From the NCBI GenBank assembly GCA_031769625.1, contig JAUIMM010000124.1:6385501-6449500 (forward strand): DNA of 64,000 nt. Reading direction: 5' to 3'. Origin of the DNA: Taudactylus pleione (taxonomy: Eukaryota; Chordata; Amphibia; Anura; Myobatrachidae). The position numbers and the translations under genes are program-made. The notes beneath the pieces are model-generated. The model worked only from the letters and a program-made list of their open reading frames with translations. It had not been told where the DNA came from and searched no databases. Of this stretch, positions 10,721 to 22,494 are shown in pieces (position 1 is the first letter of the stretch; each line of letters starts with the position of its first letter).

Positions 10721-12500
10721 AAATTTGCGAGTCTCAGGGGCTTCAAATCACCCGAGTTTAGGTGAAGCTAATAGAGTTGAAAAAAAAAAAAAAAAAAAGC
10801 TAGTCTTAGTAAATTTACCCCTAGGAGTTCAATGGTTGCACCCTCATCACAGAATAAAAAGACACTGCGTGAACTCATGTTTGTACATCATGTTGCACGG
10901 AGAAACGGGCTATTGTTTTATACCGGGACGTTTACATTTTTTATGATATGTACCTGTACATCTTGTTGCATTAATAAAGGCTCATATGAGCTATTTTTTT
11001 ACAAAATAAAATTGTTGGTGTGTAACCTTGCCCCTCACTTATTTTGGAAAATACACAGGTTTGAGTAGATCTGGAGCACCTCCTCTCCACAAAGGAGACT
11101 AGAGCAAGCATAACTAAACCAGATCTTCTTTGCCAGAGGACGTTTCCCAGGTACTACACATCTACGGCAGTGAGAAGTCAGTGCAGTTTCAGAGATAAAA
11201 ATTAGTTGCTTTTCTTTCTTTCTGGACCACAATTGAACATAAGTTTCAGGTAGAAAAAAAACCTCTTATCCCTTACCAAGAATGATACGAACAAATGTGA
11301 GAATCCACGTGAAGAGGATACACCGCATTGGAGGACCAATTTGCCACTACTATCAAATCTGAATGCCATAGCTCTTGCATGTTTTCTGTGAAGGTCACAA
11401 TTCGATTTGACATCTCAGTTTCACCATTTTCACTTTTGGCTCTGCATTTCGGTTTGGTGATGGCTCCATGAGTGTTCAAACACTATTTGGAAGTCATGAC
11501 TGCTGTTTTGAAGTCCAGAGGTGGTGATAACTATCCCCATCAACAATGCACAAAAAGTTCATGTGCAACGAGCAAGAACACAATAAAAAAGGTTTCAGAA
11601 TATTGCTGGAGTTCCTACCAGCAGTGGAAAATTCGAAGGCCAACTAACTGAACAGGGACCTGCACCTAGGAAGTAGTCCACCTACATAATTTTCAGCAGA
11701 ATGTGGAGAGATGTGTCGAACAGATGTCTACATTTTGGTTGAACCACAAGGTGGCGAACTTCTGATACATTACCAGGGACACACAGAGACCCATTTACCT
11801 AATTTACCCAATTCTTCCAGTGGTGTTGCTTCTGCATAGTTTGTAAAAGGTAAAACAGAAAGGGTCAGAGTGCTGCAAATAGCACCAGACTAGCCAATGT
11901 GTTTGTAGACATTATCAGGATGATCAAAGGCCTGTTGTGTTATCTTCCTCAAAGACGCTACCTATAACCATTAGTAAGTTGCACAACTGTTTGAAATCAT
12001 GATGCTTAAGAAAAAAAGAGTTTCTCAATGTCGCACTTAAAACCAGTGTTCTAACAGATCAGTGTGGTGCTTTGTGGGCGTTGTCCTCGAGGCATACATT
12101 TACAAAATTGTACAAAATCAATGTGCTGTAGCAAAGGACATCAGTTTTGGCCATAAGGTGTGGTGCATTGCAACTGTCTGATACCCCCATGGTCCAGTGA
12201 CTCTCAAAGGATGATAGTAAAAACAGGATTTTAAAATACACATTGAGTACTTTTCTATGACTCCATTGGAAGATACTGCATTTCCACATATTTAAGCTGT
12301 AGTTTACTTGTTAAAAAGTCTAGGTTAAGGCTTACCACAGGGGTTAACTAGGGTCTTTGGCATCCAGGTCAAGATGAAAAATGCACCCCCACCGTGTGCG
12401 CACATGCCAAAAAATGGGCGTGACCACATGCCACAAGGAGTGTGGACACTGAATATGGGTTTGTGTCAACATGCCACGCCACGGTTTCACGTCACTCTGG

Positions 12501-12640
12501 TAGCCCCTAGTAGTGCCCCTTTTACAATGCCCCATGTAGTAGCGTCCCTTAAGAAATGCCCCCTGTAGTAGTGCCCCTTATGCAGTGCCTCCTGTAGTAG
12601 TGCCCCTTATGCAGTGCACCCAGTAGTAATGCCCCTTACA
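12501..12640. repeat. Minisatellite, about 28-30-bp unit
   Basis: Four to five diverged units built on GTAGTAGTGCCCCTTATGCA. The complement of this unit resembles the minisatellite at 23095-23345, so the two arrays appear to be one repeat family in opposite orientations. Confidence 0.8.
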
Positions 12641-13081
12641 CATAAAAGACACAGACACACACCACTATACTTACCTTCCACTCATGAGTCAGCTCCAGTC
12701 TCTGGCTGCCGCTGCAGGGAAGGAGCTGTCGTGCGCCCGCTGGTAACAAAATCTCAGCACACGGCAAAAGGAGCAATGGTGCCCCTCCAGCCTGGTGCCG
12801 GCCCTGGGTGCACCAGTGTGTCCGCAGTCGACCGCGATCAACGTTTTAGCCACCCCTGCATTACACAATAACTGTAAAACAAACACACCGCTGACGGGTA
12901 GTACAGTCAGTGTCAGTGAATGTACTACTCAGCGTTGCCAGCGGTGTGTTTATTTTACTGTGTAGGGCATGCACTACACTACTCTGGACTGGCCCGCACT
13001 GACTTATATAGCTGGTCTGGAGGGAATAAGACAATTAAAATTAAACTCCTCTTAAAATGTATACACTTTTTTTTTCCTTAC

Positions 13082-13173
13082 CTGCAGTATTGTAAAAAGG
13101 AGGCCTTCAACAATTTGGTCTTATCATCATGAGGTATAGTCTCTCCTTTTGAAAATGTGTCTACTGGCGCTCC
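13082..13173 (-). CDS. nup133: nup133 internal exon (fifth in window)
   Basis: 92-bp exon. The acceptor is preceded by a pyrimidine-rich TTTTCCTCTATTAAAG and the donor GTAAGG follows at 13076-13081. It reads GAPVDTFSKGETIPHDDK, then TKLLKASFLQYC plus two bases of an Arg codon. This corresponds to the region of vertebrate Nup133 with DKIKLLKAAFLQYCR, and the codon is completed exactly by the next exon at 8337. The exon is too short for simple ORF listing and was found by reading the splice context. Confidence 0.94.
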
Positions 13174-14920
13174 CTTTAATAGAGGAAAATACCAATGCCT
13201 AATTACCAGAAGCATAAAACTAATGTAATGAGGTGATTGCTACAAATATCACCAAAGCAATATGTGCACACTCTCAGAAGTTTGAATAAAAGCTGTATCA
13301 TGACATTCCAGACCCCTATACTGCCAATGCTAATGGAGACATGTATACTGTAAATTGGATTTTTAACCTGGAAATAGATACTGCCACAGAAGTGGGTACT
13401 GGAACTGAAAGTTGTATGCTGGCAAAGCAGGGTCTGGTGTACTGTGGCTGAGCAGTTCTGTGTGTTATAAATGGGGAGATGGACAACTGATTTAAACTGC
13501 TCTTCAAGAGGTCTCTTATTCCACATCGTGTCAGCTGAGCAGGTGCTGTTGCCTCATGTCTGCTATAGACAACCAAACAAGATTCAAGAAAAACTTTATG
13601 TCAGAGTATACCAAAAAAAGCAAATAAACTCTATAGCATACATTATTCAGTGCAATTTTGACCATTTAGTTCTTTTGAGAATACAGAATCATCACACACT
13701 GTTGTATGTAAATATGGACTCAATAGCTTGTGGCTGGTGCTAGAGTTAGCGCATTCTTTAATCACAATATTACCATTTTATAGCTTAGCACAAGGTTACA
13801 GGCGTTCGCATTTTATCCCTCAAGTCAGTCTTTCTGTAATGATATAAATAGTTCTTTGCTGTGGGATATTTCCCTATATACTCACTATGTACTTCACTGG
13901 CGCATGCACAGAATCTGGGGATTAGGAAACAGATGGAGTAAATAGCACTAACCCGCTGCTTCGCACAGACCCGATGCTTCGCAGAGGAGGCTGATATTGT
14001 GTGACACTGCTAGAAATGTAAGTATTCTTTTTTTCCAAGTGTTCGCCGTTCGTGGGGTACGTATTGGATTGATTGAACTGCCTTTCCCTCTCTGCCAAGA
14101 TACAGTGAGGGGGACCTGGTCACATGGTCGACTATTGCCATGTCAACATTGTTCAACATGAAAACATGCAATACGTCTACATTCTCAGAATGCTGAAGGT
14201 TAGGATTGTGTGCCGCCGGGAGGGTTAGGGTTATGATGTGGGGTGAGGTTGGGGTTAGGCTGCAAGGGAGGAAGGGCTGTGTGTGTGTGGTAGGTTTAGG
14301 GGTAAAACACTTACAGAAATGCCGCTCCATCAGACCTCTCATTCTCATGTCAACTTGACAACTTTTTACCTAACATACCACAGAAAGGTAACCAACTTCC
14401 TGACTAGTATATTAGTTTATTACTCTGTTGTTCCAAAGATATGCAAACTTACATTTACTGTATCTAGGATATGTCACGTTTTACTGTTACTTTGATTATT
14501 CACTATACGGCGCTATGAAAACTATAGTTTGCCTTGAATAGAAAAGAAAATAATTGTTCCCAATGTGGATATTGTTTGAAAGGAATTAGCAACAATGGAA
14601 AAATCCACTATTACATTGCAAATTCTTCTTGTTGCAAATCCCACGCAATCAATGACCAGTTGGGGCTTACCAATGCTATTCCGTTTTGTTTTCAGAGATA
14701 ATGGGAATTAGAACAATAAAGCAACTATAAACATTTGTAAAAGTAATTTTTAGATATTTACATCTAAAAAAGAGCTAGAATACATCAGCAAAGTACATAT
14801 GCCATTTGAATGAACAGATTTCCCCCACTAGTGTCTTTATTACCTTGTGACCTTTTTTTTGACCTCTTGTATATCATAGAATAACAATTAAAATATGTCT
14901 GGCTATCTCATTGTAATAAT
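13174..14920. other. nup133 intron segment, no gene seen
   Basis: Intron between exon 13082-13173 and DIRS copy B. A GGTTAGG-rich block lies at 14193-14308. Flanking it, GGTCGACTATTGCCATGTC and nearby AACATTGTTCAACATG suggest an old palindromic repeat. Nothing else was recognised. Confidence 0.45.
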
Positions 14921-15005
14921 ATGAGATATGGTAAGAACTTACCTTTGTTATCTGTATTTCTACGAAGTCCATAGGGTTCCACAGGATACCTTGGGGTATA
15001 GGTGA

Positions 15006-15013
15006 TGACGTCA
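15006..15013. promoter_or_regulatory. CRE-like palindrome TGACGTCA in ITR of copy B
   Basis: A perfect cAMP-response-element palindrome in the left ITR of copy B. The partner site in the right ITR is at 20576-20583. A GC box (CCCCGCCCCCG) lies about 65 bp inward in the left ITR. Function is inferred from motif identity only. Confidence 0.5.
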
Positions 15014-15257
15014 GGCATCGGGCACCATAGAGTTAAAGTTTTCAGCCTCCCAGGATGCACTAAGGTCCCCCTCCTATACCCCGCCCCCGAGCCAAGGCAT
15101 CTCAGTTACGTACCAAGCCATAGGCCGGAGGAAGAGAAGGAAGAGAGAGAAAAAAGATCTGGACACACACAAGAATCACATTCTCACCAGAGGGAGATGG
15201 AAAAACCGGTGACCAGAGCAAAGCCCATCTGCAGCACAGGTGCGACAGGGCGGGAGT

Positions 15258-15372
15258 CCTGTGGAACCATTTGGACTTCGTAGAAATAGAGATAACAAAG
15301 GTAAGTTCTTATCATATCTCATTTTCTACATCAGGGTCCATAGGGTATCCACAGGATACCATGGGGATGTCC
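15258..15372. repeat. Internal complementary region (ICR), copy B
   Basis: The first half is the complement of the element's left terminus, ending CATATCTCAT at 15322. The second half is the complement of the right terminus, starting TTTCTACATCAGGG at 15323. The two termini therefore sit head to head inside the element, as in the DIRS-1 model where the ICR templates completion of the circular intermediate. Confidence 0.9.
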
Positions 15373-15459
15373 CAAAGCAGTATCCTTTAAGGGTGGGGAC
15401 GCTCCTGTGCTGAAAGGAGAATCCGCCGCCCGAAGGAAGCATCCTGAAAGGCAAAGGTG

Positions 15460-16432
15460 TCAAACGCGTAATACCTCACAAAAGGTATGGACCGAGGACC
15501 ACGTGGCAGCCTTGCAGATCTGGACAGCAGAGGCACCACGTCGAGCTGCCCACAAAGGACCCACGGACCTAGTGGAATGAGCCCTCACAGAGAATGGAAC
15601 CGGAAGGCCTTCATGAAGATAAGCTTCAGAAATTGCCATACGAATCCAACCTGCCAAAGTCTGCTTTGAAGCAGGCCAACCCTTTTTACGGAAGCCATAG
15701 AGGACAAACAAGGCGTCCGACTACCGAAACGAAGAATTGCGGTCAACAAAAATCCTTAAGGCCCGCACAACGTCCAAAGTGGCCTCACCCACTGACAGGT
15801 CAGGTGAGTTGAAAGCTGGCAACTTTAGTAAGGAATCCAGGATGAGTGCGCAGCACCGCCCTGTTCCTATGAAAAATCAGAAAAGGGGGTCTACAGGAGA
15901 GAGCCCCTAAATCAGAAACACGTCTGGCCGAAGCAATGGCCAGAAGGAAAATTGTTTTAGCTGTCAGCCATTTAAGGTCCACTGAGCCCAGAGGTTCAAA
16001 CGGCGGTCCCTGGAGAGCCCTCAGGACCACAGCTAAATCCCAAGGTGCCACCGGTGGAACAAAAGGTGGCTGAATTCGAAGAACACCCTACATAAAGGTG
16101 CGCACATCAGGGATTGCAGCAATCCTACGATGGAGCCATACTAACAGGGCAGACACCTGCACCTTCAGAGACGCAAGGCGAAGCCCATGGTCCAGTCCCG
16201 CCCGTAAGAAAGCTAACACTCTAGACAGACGGAACTCCCGAGGGGCATAACCTCTAGGTCGACACCACTGGAAGAACGTATGCCACACACGATGGTATAT
16301 CCTTGCAGAAGATGGTTTCCGAGCCCTTAGCATAGTTTGCACTACAGAGCTGGAAAACCCCCTGGACCTTAACATGGCCGTCTCAACAGCCACGCCGTCA
16401 AAGACAGCAGAGTCAGGTCCGGGTGAAGACAA
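15460..16432 (-). pseudogene. DIRS tyrosine recombinase (ORF3) remnant, copy B
   Basis: N-terminal part (16088-16432) has DSAVFDGVAVE, IYHRVWHTFFQWCRPRG and LASLKVQVSALLVWLHR, ending at a TAG stop where copy E has a Gln codon. Downstream, same frame, MAPWDLAVVLRAL and IASARRVSDLGAL (first catalytic Arg region) follow. The HxxR box reads HSTRSVGPLWAARRG, then ATWSSVHTF. An extra T then shifts the frame so the catalytic Tyr codon (YY in copy E) is read out of frame. Inactive. This frame is the same as the Gag tail frame in this copy and differs from RNase H. Confidence 0.88.
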
Positions 16433-18135
16433 GGACCCTGTGATCGTAGGTCCGGTCGTATAGGCAACCGCAGAGGAATGTCAATGGACAGCCCCTGGAG
16501 GTCTGAGAACCAGTGCCGCCCGGGCCACGCGGGAGCTATCAACAGGAGCGTCCCTCCTTCCTGTTTGAATTTCCGGATTATCCGTGGAAGAAGGGAAAAC
16601 GGAGGAAATAGATAAGCAAACCGGAACGTCCACTGGACGGACAGAGCATCCACCAGAGACGCCTTTTCGTCTCTTGTGCGAGACCCGTACACCGGCAACT
16701 TGTTGTTGTGCCGTGACGCCATGAGGTCGATCTCTGGAAGACCCCACCTATCCACCAGAAGTTGAAAGACGTCCTGGTGCAGAGACCATTCCCCCGGATG
16801 AACGTCCTGGCGACTGAGAAAGTCCGCCTCCCAGTTCAGGATTCCCGGGATGACTACTGCTGATATGGCCGGGAGATAGCGCTCCACCCAAACCAGAATT
16901 CGGGACACCTCTACGAGTGCCACCCGACTTCCGGTTCCTCCTTGCCGATTTATGTAGGCCACGGTGGTGGCGTTGTCCGACTGGACCTGCACGGGGTGAC
17001 CTTGGAGAACCCGATGTGCCTGCTGGAGAGCATTGAAAACCGCGCGGAGCTCCAAGATGTTTATTGGAAGCTCTGTTTCCGCCTGAGTCCATCTGCCCTG
17101 GAACAGGTGTTCCAGTGACTGCTCCCCAGCCCCGAAGGCTGGCGTCCGTTGTCAACAGGACCTAATTCGCCACCCAGAATGAACGACCCTTGTTGAGATG
17201 GGTCGTCTGCAACCACCAGGCTAGGGACAGGCGAATCTCCGGAGTGAGCACCATCGTCTGGGACTATAGACTCTGAGGCAGTCCATTCCATTTGGACAGG
17301 ATCAATTGCTGCAGAGGTCTGGAGTGAAACTGGGCATATTCCACCATGTCCAATACTGACCCAGTAACCTCATCGCCGAGTGCAGAGACACACGGCGACT
17401 CTGCAGACAACTGCGCACCCTCAACTGTAAGGCAGAGACGGGATCAGGGTGGACTTCTGCCAGTTTATTAACCAGCCGTGCCGTTGCAGTACCGCAATCG
17501 TCAGGTCCAAGTGGCGTAGAAGGAGCTCTGGAGATCCTGCTACAACAGAAGGTCGTCTAGGTACGGCAACATGCGGACTCCCTGCAGCGTGGTGCTGTCG
17601 CCAGGCCAAAAGGTAACGCCCGGAACTGGAAGTGGTCGTTGCGGATTGCAAACCTGAGGAACTGTTGATGGCGTAAAAGAATAGGGACATGCAGGTAGGC
17701 GTCCTGTATGTCCAACGACACCATGTAATCCCCAGGTTCCAGCGCCAGAATGATGGACCGTAGGGTCCCCATCCGAAACCTCGGCACCCGCAAAGACCTG
17801 TTGAGTGCTTTGAGGTTGAGGATCGGACAGTACGACCCATTGGGTTTCTGCACCAAAAACAGATTGGGATAGAAACCCTGGCCCCTCTGGGAGAATGGAA
17901 CAGGCACTATAACTCCAGCCTGGAGCATAGTGTGCAAAACCTTCCGCAGTTCCGTGGCTTTGTTCCGGTCTGATGGAAGACCCGTGGTGAAGAATCGGGA
18001 TGGGGGCCTGTGCCGAAAGGAGAGGGCATACCCGTGAGAAACCACCTCGTGAACCCAATTGTCTGTCGTGGTTACCGACCAACACTGGGCGAACTGCAGC
18101 AGGCAGCCTCCCACTTTGGGATCCAAGTTTGTCAT
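16369..18135 (-). pseudogene. DIRS RT / RNase H / MT-like (ORF2) remnant, copy B
   Basis: RT runs from about 18135 with KPNGSYCPILNLKALNR, SLDIQDAYLHVPI and ALPFGLATAP. A deletion of about 43 bp then shifts the frame, so LPYLDDLLL is read in the neighbouring frame (near 17540-17570). RNase H continues with SDNATTVAYINRQGG and NWEADFLSRQDVHPGEW (16369-17055). It is followed by WGLPEIDLMASRHNNKLPVY and LFPPFSLLPRIIRKF of the MT-like segment. Both catalytic Asp of YLDD survive, but the protein is not continuous. Confidence 0.9.
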
Positions 18136-18139
18136 CTGA

Positions 18140-19553
18140 CTAAGGGGCCGGACGTCTGGTACTCCAGGCCTGTTTCCGGGGCTTGGCCGATTTTTTGGGG
18201 CCAGCCTGTCGGGGAAAAGACTGTGCTTTAGGCCTACCCTGGGCTCTGTAAGGCCGAAAGGACGACGTACCTGAACTGGAAGGAACTGCAGCAGACGGGA
18301 GACATGCCGATTTGGCTGCCGCCAGCGTGTCTACAATTTTGTCCAGATCCGGACCAAATAGGACTTCTCCACTAAAAGGCAAAGCTTCAAAGCCTTTTTG
18401 GAATCAGCGTCCGCCTTCCAAGATCGCAATCATAAGGTGCGACGAGCAGCTGCAGCTGCCGAAGAAATCCGAGAAGTTAGGGTACTGATATCCAAAGCCA
18501 CTTTATTGATGTAAGTGGCCGAATCCCGGAGATTGCCCACCAACTCGGTCTGTTCAGCCGAACAGTCGGAATCCAAAGACGCCTCCAAACTATCCGCCCA
18601 GCGCTCCATAGCTCTGGCTACCCAACAAATGGCCATAGCCGGCCTGGCTGCCCCCCCCCCACGAGGGAATAAACGGACTTTAGGCAGATCTCCACCTTAC
18701 GGTCCGTAGCATCCTTCAAGGAGGACATGGAGGGCATGGGCAACGTGGCAGTTCGGACCAGGCGTGTCACATGAGAATCCACCTGTGGAGGGGATTCCCA
18801 CTTAGCAAAATAACTGTCCGCATCTCTGAGGCTGATGCCGTTTACCAGGGTGTTTCCACGCCTCCTCTAAAGGTCTAATAACTGGTCTACTAACTGACGC
18901 AAAAGAGGAAACACTGTGGCGTCACCCTTAATATCCTTGAAAAAGGCATATTTTGACTTGGACACCGGAGGATCTTCATCCTCAATCACTAAAGCCGTGC
19001 AGACTGCCCAAATAAGTCCAGGAATATAAACCTTGGACTTAACGTCCGACTCTTTAGTACGGAGAGGTTCTTGGTCAGAAAGATCCAGAATCTCCCCATC
19101 ATCAGACGTCCCGTTGTCATCCTCATAAGGAGCGGACAAAGACGCCACCGGCCGCTTATGTGGCTGCAACACTGACTCCCCTTGTAACACGTCCGACAAA
19201 TGCTGTACAGAACTTGTCAGTGAATTAACCCACGCAGGCTCCTGAGAGACCTGGGGAGGGGAAATAGGGAGACTGTGGGGTACCATCAGTTGTCTCGGGA
19301 AACCCTGCATGGGTGACGACACCACTGACTGCTGGGACAATCCCATCTGTGAAAACGCAGGCTGCGGAGCTAACTGGCCCGCTAGGGTTGTAAGCGCCTT
19401 GGCGAAACAAGCCCAGGGCGGTTCCTGTACCGGAGCCGTGACAGCAATTGGCCGCCAATAAATAACACTGCCCTCCGCGTTACCCTCCCCCTTCGCTATT
19501 GGTACCTTACTCGTAGTACACATAAGCTGGAGAGGAAAGTCACTCTCAGACAT
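18140..19553 (-). pseudogene. DIRS Gag-like protein (ORF1) remnant, copy B
   Basis: Start codon at 19551-19553 (MSESDFPLQLMC). The first segment reads through to about 18867, with PMQGFPRQL, PHKRPVASLSAPYEDD and YAFFKDIKGDATVFPL, then breaks after a small insertion. Later segments carry MAICWVARAMERWADSLEA (18430-18636) and LFGPDLDKIVDTLAAAKSA with the basic tail RQAGPKKSAKPRKQAWS (18140-18382). Compared with copy E, the N-terminal Cys pairs are partly lost (CTTS instead of CTTC). A run of nine C near 18650 also disrupts the frame. Confidence 0.85.
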
Positions 19554-20479
19554 GATGGTAAGTATGTGACCCCTCTCACTGATACTTGTTAGTATAGTGG
19601 GAGAACCACCCTGCAATCACTGCACGGGCTTTAGCAGAAGAAGAGCAGGGACAGTGAAATGGCTGACAGTAGAAAGTGAAAGTACAGGCAGCAGACGCTA
19701 GCAGAAGTCACATACAATGCAAAGAAATCAATTCCTGCACTATCTGCGCTGATCCTCAACTACACGGACACAGAGCCTGGTAGGACACAGCGCTGCATAC
19801 ACAGACCTGTTACCAACGGAGGAGAGGTATGCCGGGGGACCCAGACCACGATGCCACCGATCATCAGCGTCCAGCAGCGCTCACCATGCTTCAGCAAAGA
19901 TGGCCACCGAGGACCCTAGAGGAGGCCGGCCTGGGGGAGGAGCGCTGCCACAGGGCCAGTCAGCAGATGCAGAGAGGGCTTTGTGCAGCGGGGGAGGTGC
20001 CGGCTGTATACAGGGAAGGCGCGCTCCCCTGGCATACAATTAACCCCTGGGACGCCGCAGTGCTACAGCTCAGATGCGTTCCGCTGTCCCAGGGGGGCAG
20101 TGGAAGCGCAGGTTAGTTACCTGGCTCCACGCTGCAGCCAGTCCCCAGGGAGCCCACTTCCTGGGGACTCTGGACCATGTGCTCAGTAGGGACCCACCGC
20201 GGGACCTTGCTGCTTACCTGCTGCCCCCTTGAATCCGGCCATGGTCCCAAACATCTGGGGTCACCGCTAGCTGTGACCCCAGATGCTTACCAGCATCCCC
20301 GGATCAGTACCGGCGTTCTGGTACCGGCGGGGGTGTAGGGAAGACAGCATGGACGTCAGCATTGACTGTCCATGCTGTACTTCCAGATGGGCAGCCACAG
20401 CTGCTTATGAAGAAACTTCAGGGGCTAACCTTAGCCCCCCTCTAAAAAGGTGCATCCGACTCCGAGCCGGGCACCAACG
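19554..20479 (-). other. GC-rich 5' leader of DIRS copy B
   Basis: Non-coding stretch between 5' ITR and Gag start. It contains a hairpin GGGGTCAC/GTGACCCC at 20257-20264 and 20273-20280 that is conserved in copy E, and a GGTACCGGCG/CGGTACC-like repeat near 20310-20335. No ORF of interest. Confidence 0.6.
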
Positions 20480-20575
20480 AAAACTGAGATGCCTTGGCTC
20501 GGGGGCGGGGTATAGGAGGGGGACCCTAGTGCATCCTGGGAGGCTGAAAGCTTTAACTCTATGGTGCCCGATGCC

Positions 20576-20583
20576 TGACGTCA
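20576..20583. promoter_or_regulatory. CRE-like palindrome TGACGTCA in 5' ITR of copy B
   Basis: Mirror copy of the site at 15006-15013, now in the 5' (upstream) ITR, where it could contribute to element transcription. Motif only. Confidence 0.5.
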
Positions 20584-21364
20584 TCACCTATACCCCAAGG
20601 TATCCTGTTGATACCCTATGGACCCTGATGTAGAAATTATATTAACACATCTGAACATATCGCAGAAACGGTACTTGTGTACTTTACGGACTCATTGCAG
20701 AGAGAACTCAATGAATGTTTTAAATGGTACTTGTGTACTTTACGTACACAAGTACCGAAAGTTGTCCCCATCTAAAGAAGAAAGTTGTGGTTTCATTGAT
20801 AATCTAAACTGTATTATAAATAACCATCTTTAAGAATATGGAGACACCATGAAATGACAGTTGTAACTGAATACATGTCTCTGTATTAGACTATGATTAT
20901 ACTCTGTAATGACAAGACAGGTATCACATTGGCAGTGGTAGGAGAATAGCGTTCCTGTTAGGCTGTTTTAGCGGGGCGCGGCACCCTGCCCTCACAGCCT
21001 GCGGGTGTCATCTTCACCCGCGGGTCGCAGTGTCCCGCGGCTGGAGAAATGTGCCGAGCATGCGCCCGGCATCTGTTCTCTGTGTCTGCAGCGCTTGGGG
21101 GCTGCCCGACGTGTCCATAAGAGCCGGGCACGCCCCCAAGAGTGACGAAAAGGGGGCCCGTCTTATGGACACGCCCCCTTTTCGGGCGTGCGCAACCTGC
21201 CTGCCGTCGGAGCTAGAGTGAACACTAGGAGAATACTGTCATAATACTATTATTAATGTATGAATAATAGGTCAAAAGGGCACGTGTTCTCCTCCCAAAG
21301 GATATAAGATGAAACTTAAGCTGTGCAGACAGTATATAGGCTAATGGGAGCGCATTGTCTAAGC

Positions 21365-21520
21365 CAGTGTTGGCTAACCTTGACACTCCAGCTGTTATGG
21401 AACTACATAACCCAGCATGCACTGCTACAGTTTTGCTATTAGGGTATGCTAAAACTGTGGCAGGGCATGCTGGGATATATAGTTCCACAACAGCTGGAGT
21501 GTCAAGGTTAGCCAACACTG
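21365..21520. mobile_element. hAT-like MITE with perfect 8-bp target-site duplication
   Basis: 156 bp, almost entirely two inverted arms. The left begins CAGTGTTGGCTAACCTTGAC and the right ends with its complement, with GCATGC near the centre. GTCTAAGC flanks both ends (21357-21364 and 21521-21528). The 8-bp duplication and CAG start indicate hAT. No coding capacity. Confidence 0.92.
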
Positions 21521-21562
21521 GTCTAAGCCCATGGTTCTAGTTGCCACAACACAATGTTGCGT

Positions 21563-21704
21563 AGATGTACGAAGCTCTGGAAAGTGATACATTGGAGTGT
21601 GATAAACTACCAACCAATCAGCTCCTGTCATTTTTCAAAAAGCCTGTAAGATGACAAATAGGAGCAGAGTGGCTGGTAGTTTATCACTTTTCAGAGCTTA
21701 GTAC
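21563..21704. mobile_element. Inverted-repeat MITE
   Basis: The left arm AGATGTACGAAGCTCTGGAA and the following GATAAACTACCA are matched by TGGTAGTTTATCAC and CAGAGCTTAGTAC on the right. The arms also share a CAATCAGCTCCTGTCA-type block. The right terminus is cut by the adjoining Tc1-like element, which seems to have inserted at the TA of GTAC. Confidence 0.75.
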
Positions 21705-22228
21705 ACTAGGTAGACAAAAGTGATTGGAAACCCCGGCACAAGCAAAATGCATACCATTGCACAAGAGTTCCAAATGGCCACTAATATGACTGTTTCGACA
21801 AGAACACTTCGTAGGGAGGCCCATGCACTTGCAGTACTACGAAACAACTAATGTTTTTATCAGGACGACAATGCCACCTGTCATGTTTCCAGGGCGACGC
21901 TGAACTGGCATACAGAAAATCTGGTAACCCGGATGGACATACCAGCTGAAATTCCAGATCTTAACCCCATTGGGAACCTCTGGGATGAATTGGAGCAGCG
22001 GGTACATTCTAGGCCGACTCGACCTTCTTCAGTGTCATGTTTTGCCATTTTGCCTTAAGTACAGTGACCAAACATACTGCCTACTGTTGTCCAGGAACTT
22101 GTGGAGAGTTTGCAAAGAAGGGTGTCTGCAGTGCAGTAATCACTGCACGTGGTGGACCTACAAAGTATGAACGTCAATAAAATCTTGAACTATTTGCTGT
22201 CAGTGTCTAATCACTTGTCTATATAGTG
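21704..22228 (+). mobile_element. Tc1/mariner element, internally deleted, transposase remnant
   Basis: Ends CACTAGGTAGACAAAAGTG and, at the right, the complement of CACTATATAGACAAGTGATT. TA flanks both sides (21702-21703, 22229-22230). On the plus strand the DDE region reads QDDNATCHVSRATLNWHTEN and then PDLNPIGNLWDELEQRV (about 21862-22008), the usual Tc1 signature. The catalytic Glu of the NPIE motif is Gly here (codon 21972-21974). The N-terminal part is reduced to VSTRTLRREAHAL. Nonfunctional. Confidence 0.85.
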
Positions 22229-22336
22229 TACTTCTCCCCCTGTGAGAGAAAACCTACTCTGCAATGTTACCATATTTTCATATTAAAATAATTCACAAAA
22301 TAAACAAAAAAAACCCCCAGAAAAACTGCATTTTAC

Positions 22337-22494
22337 CTGATGACTAGGTCCAGCCACTGATGATGACAGAGAATCTTCCACATCTTCCGGTAACACGGAC
22401 ACACTTTCCCGAGCAACAACTGCAAGAAGGCCATTCTTCCTGGTAAAAAAGACTGGCAGATCTGCGCATGACCCAGCTCCTATAATATAATCGC
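22337..22494 (-). CDS. nup133: nup133 internal exon (fourth in window)
   Basis: 158-bp exon. The acceptor TTTCTCTGCAG abuts 22494 and the donor GTAAAA lies at 22331-22336. It completes a Gly codon with the previous exon and reads DYIIGAGSCADLPVFFTRKN, then GLLAVVARESVSVLPEDVED and SLSSSVAGPSHQ, ending in phase 0. This is the last beta-propeller blade region of Nup133 (the vertebrate pattern is GAG-C-x-P-FF-R-GL followed by RE-VS). Intact. Confidence 0.95.

Larger units (their letters stand above)
8338..13081. other. nup133 intron with minor repeats
   Basis: 4.7-kb intron (minus sense from 13081 to 8338). It contains an inverted-repeat element at 8938-9035, a T-run at 9336-9357, a GC-rich interspersed repeat at about 10010-10720, an A-run near 10780-10797 and a 28-30-bp minisatellite at 12501-12640. 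The part from 11030 to 12500 has no feature I could assign. Confidence 0.6.
14921..20636 (-). mobile_element. DIRS-type YR retrotransposon, copy B (near full length)
   Basis: About 5.7 kb. The left end starts ATGAGATATGG at 14921 and the right end finishes GTAGAAA at 20630-20636. ITRs cover about 14921-15110 and 20480-20636, and the ICR is at about 15258-15372. Gag-like, RT/RNase H and YR remnants are present. Lesions include an internal deletion of about 43 bp in RT near 17586, a CAG to TAG stop in YR near 16090, and an extra T just before the YR tyrosine near 15480. Closest relative in the window is copy E, with the same termini and the same ITR motifs. Confidence 0.95.
20637..22336. other. 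nup133 intron segment with several small DNA transposons
   Basis: Holds a short palindrome (20726-20756), a GC-rich unassigned repeat with an internal hairpin (about 20940-21215), a hAT-like MITE (21365-21520), an inverted-repeat MITE (21563-21704) and a Tc1-like element (21704-22228). Confidence 0.65.

Noticed and set aside
11030..12500. Possible LINE fragment around 11880-11970 (plus-strand LANVFVDIIRMIK)
   Set aside because: Too short and without supporting motifs on either side.
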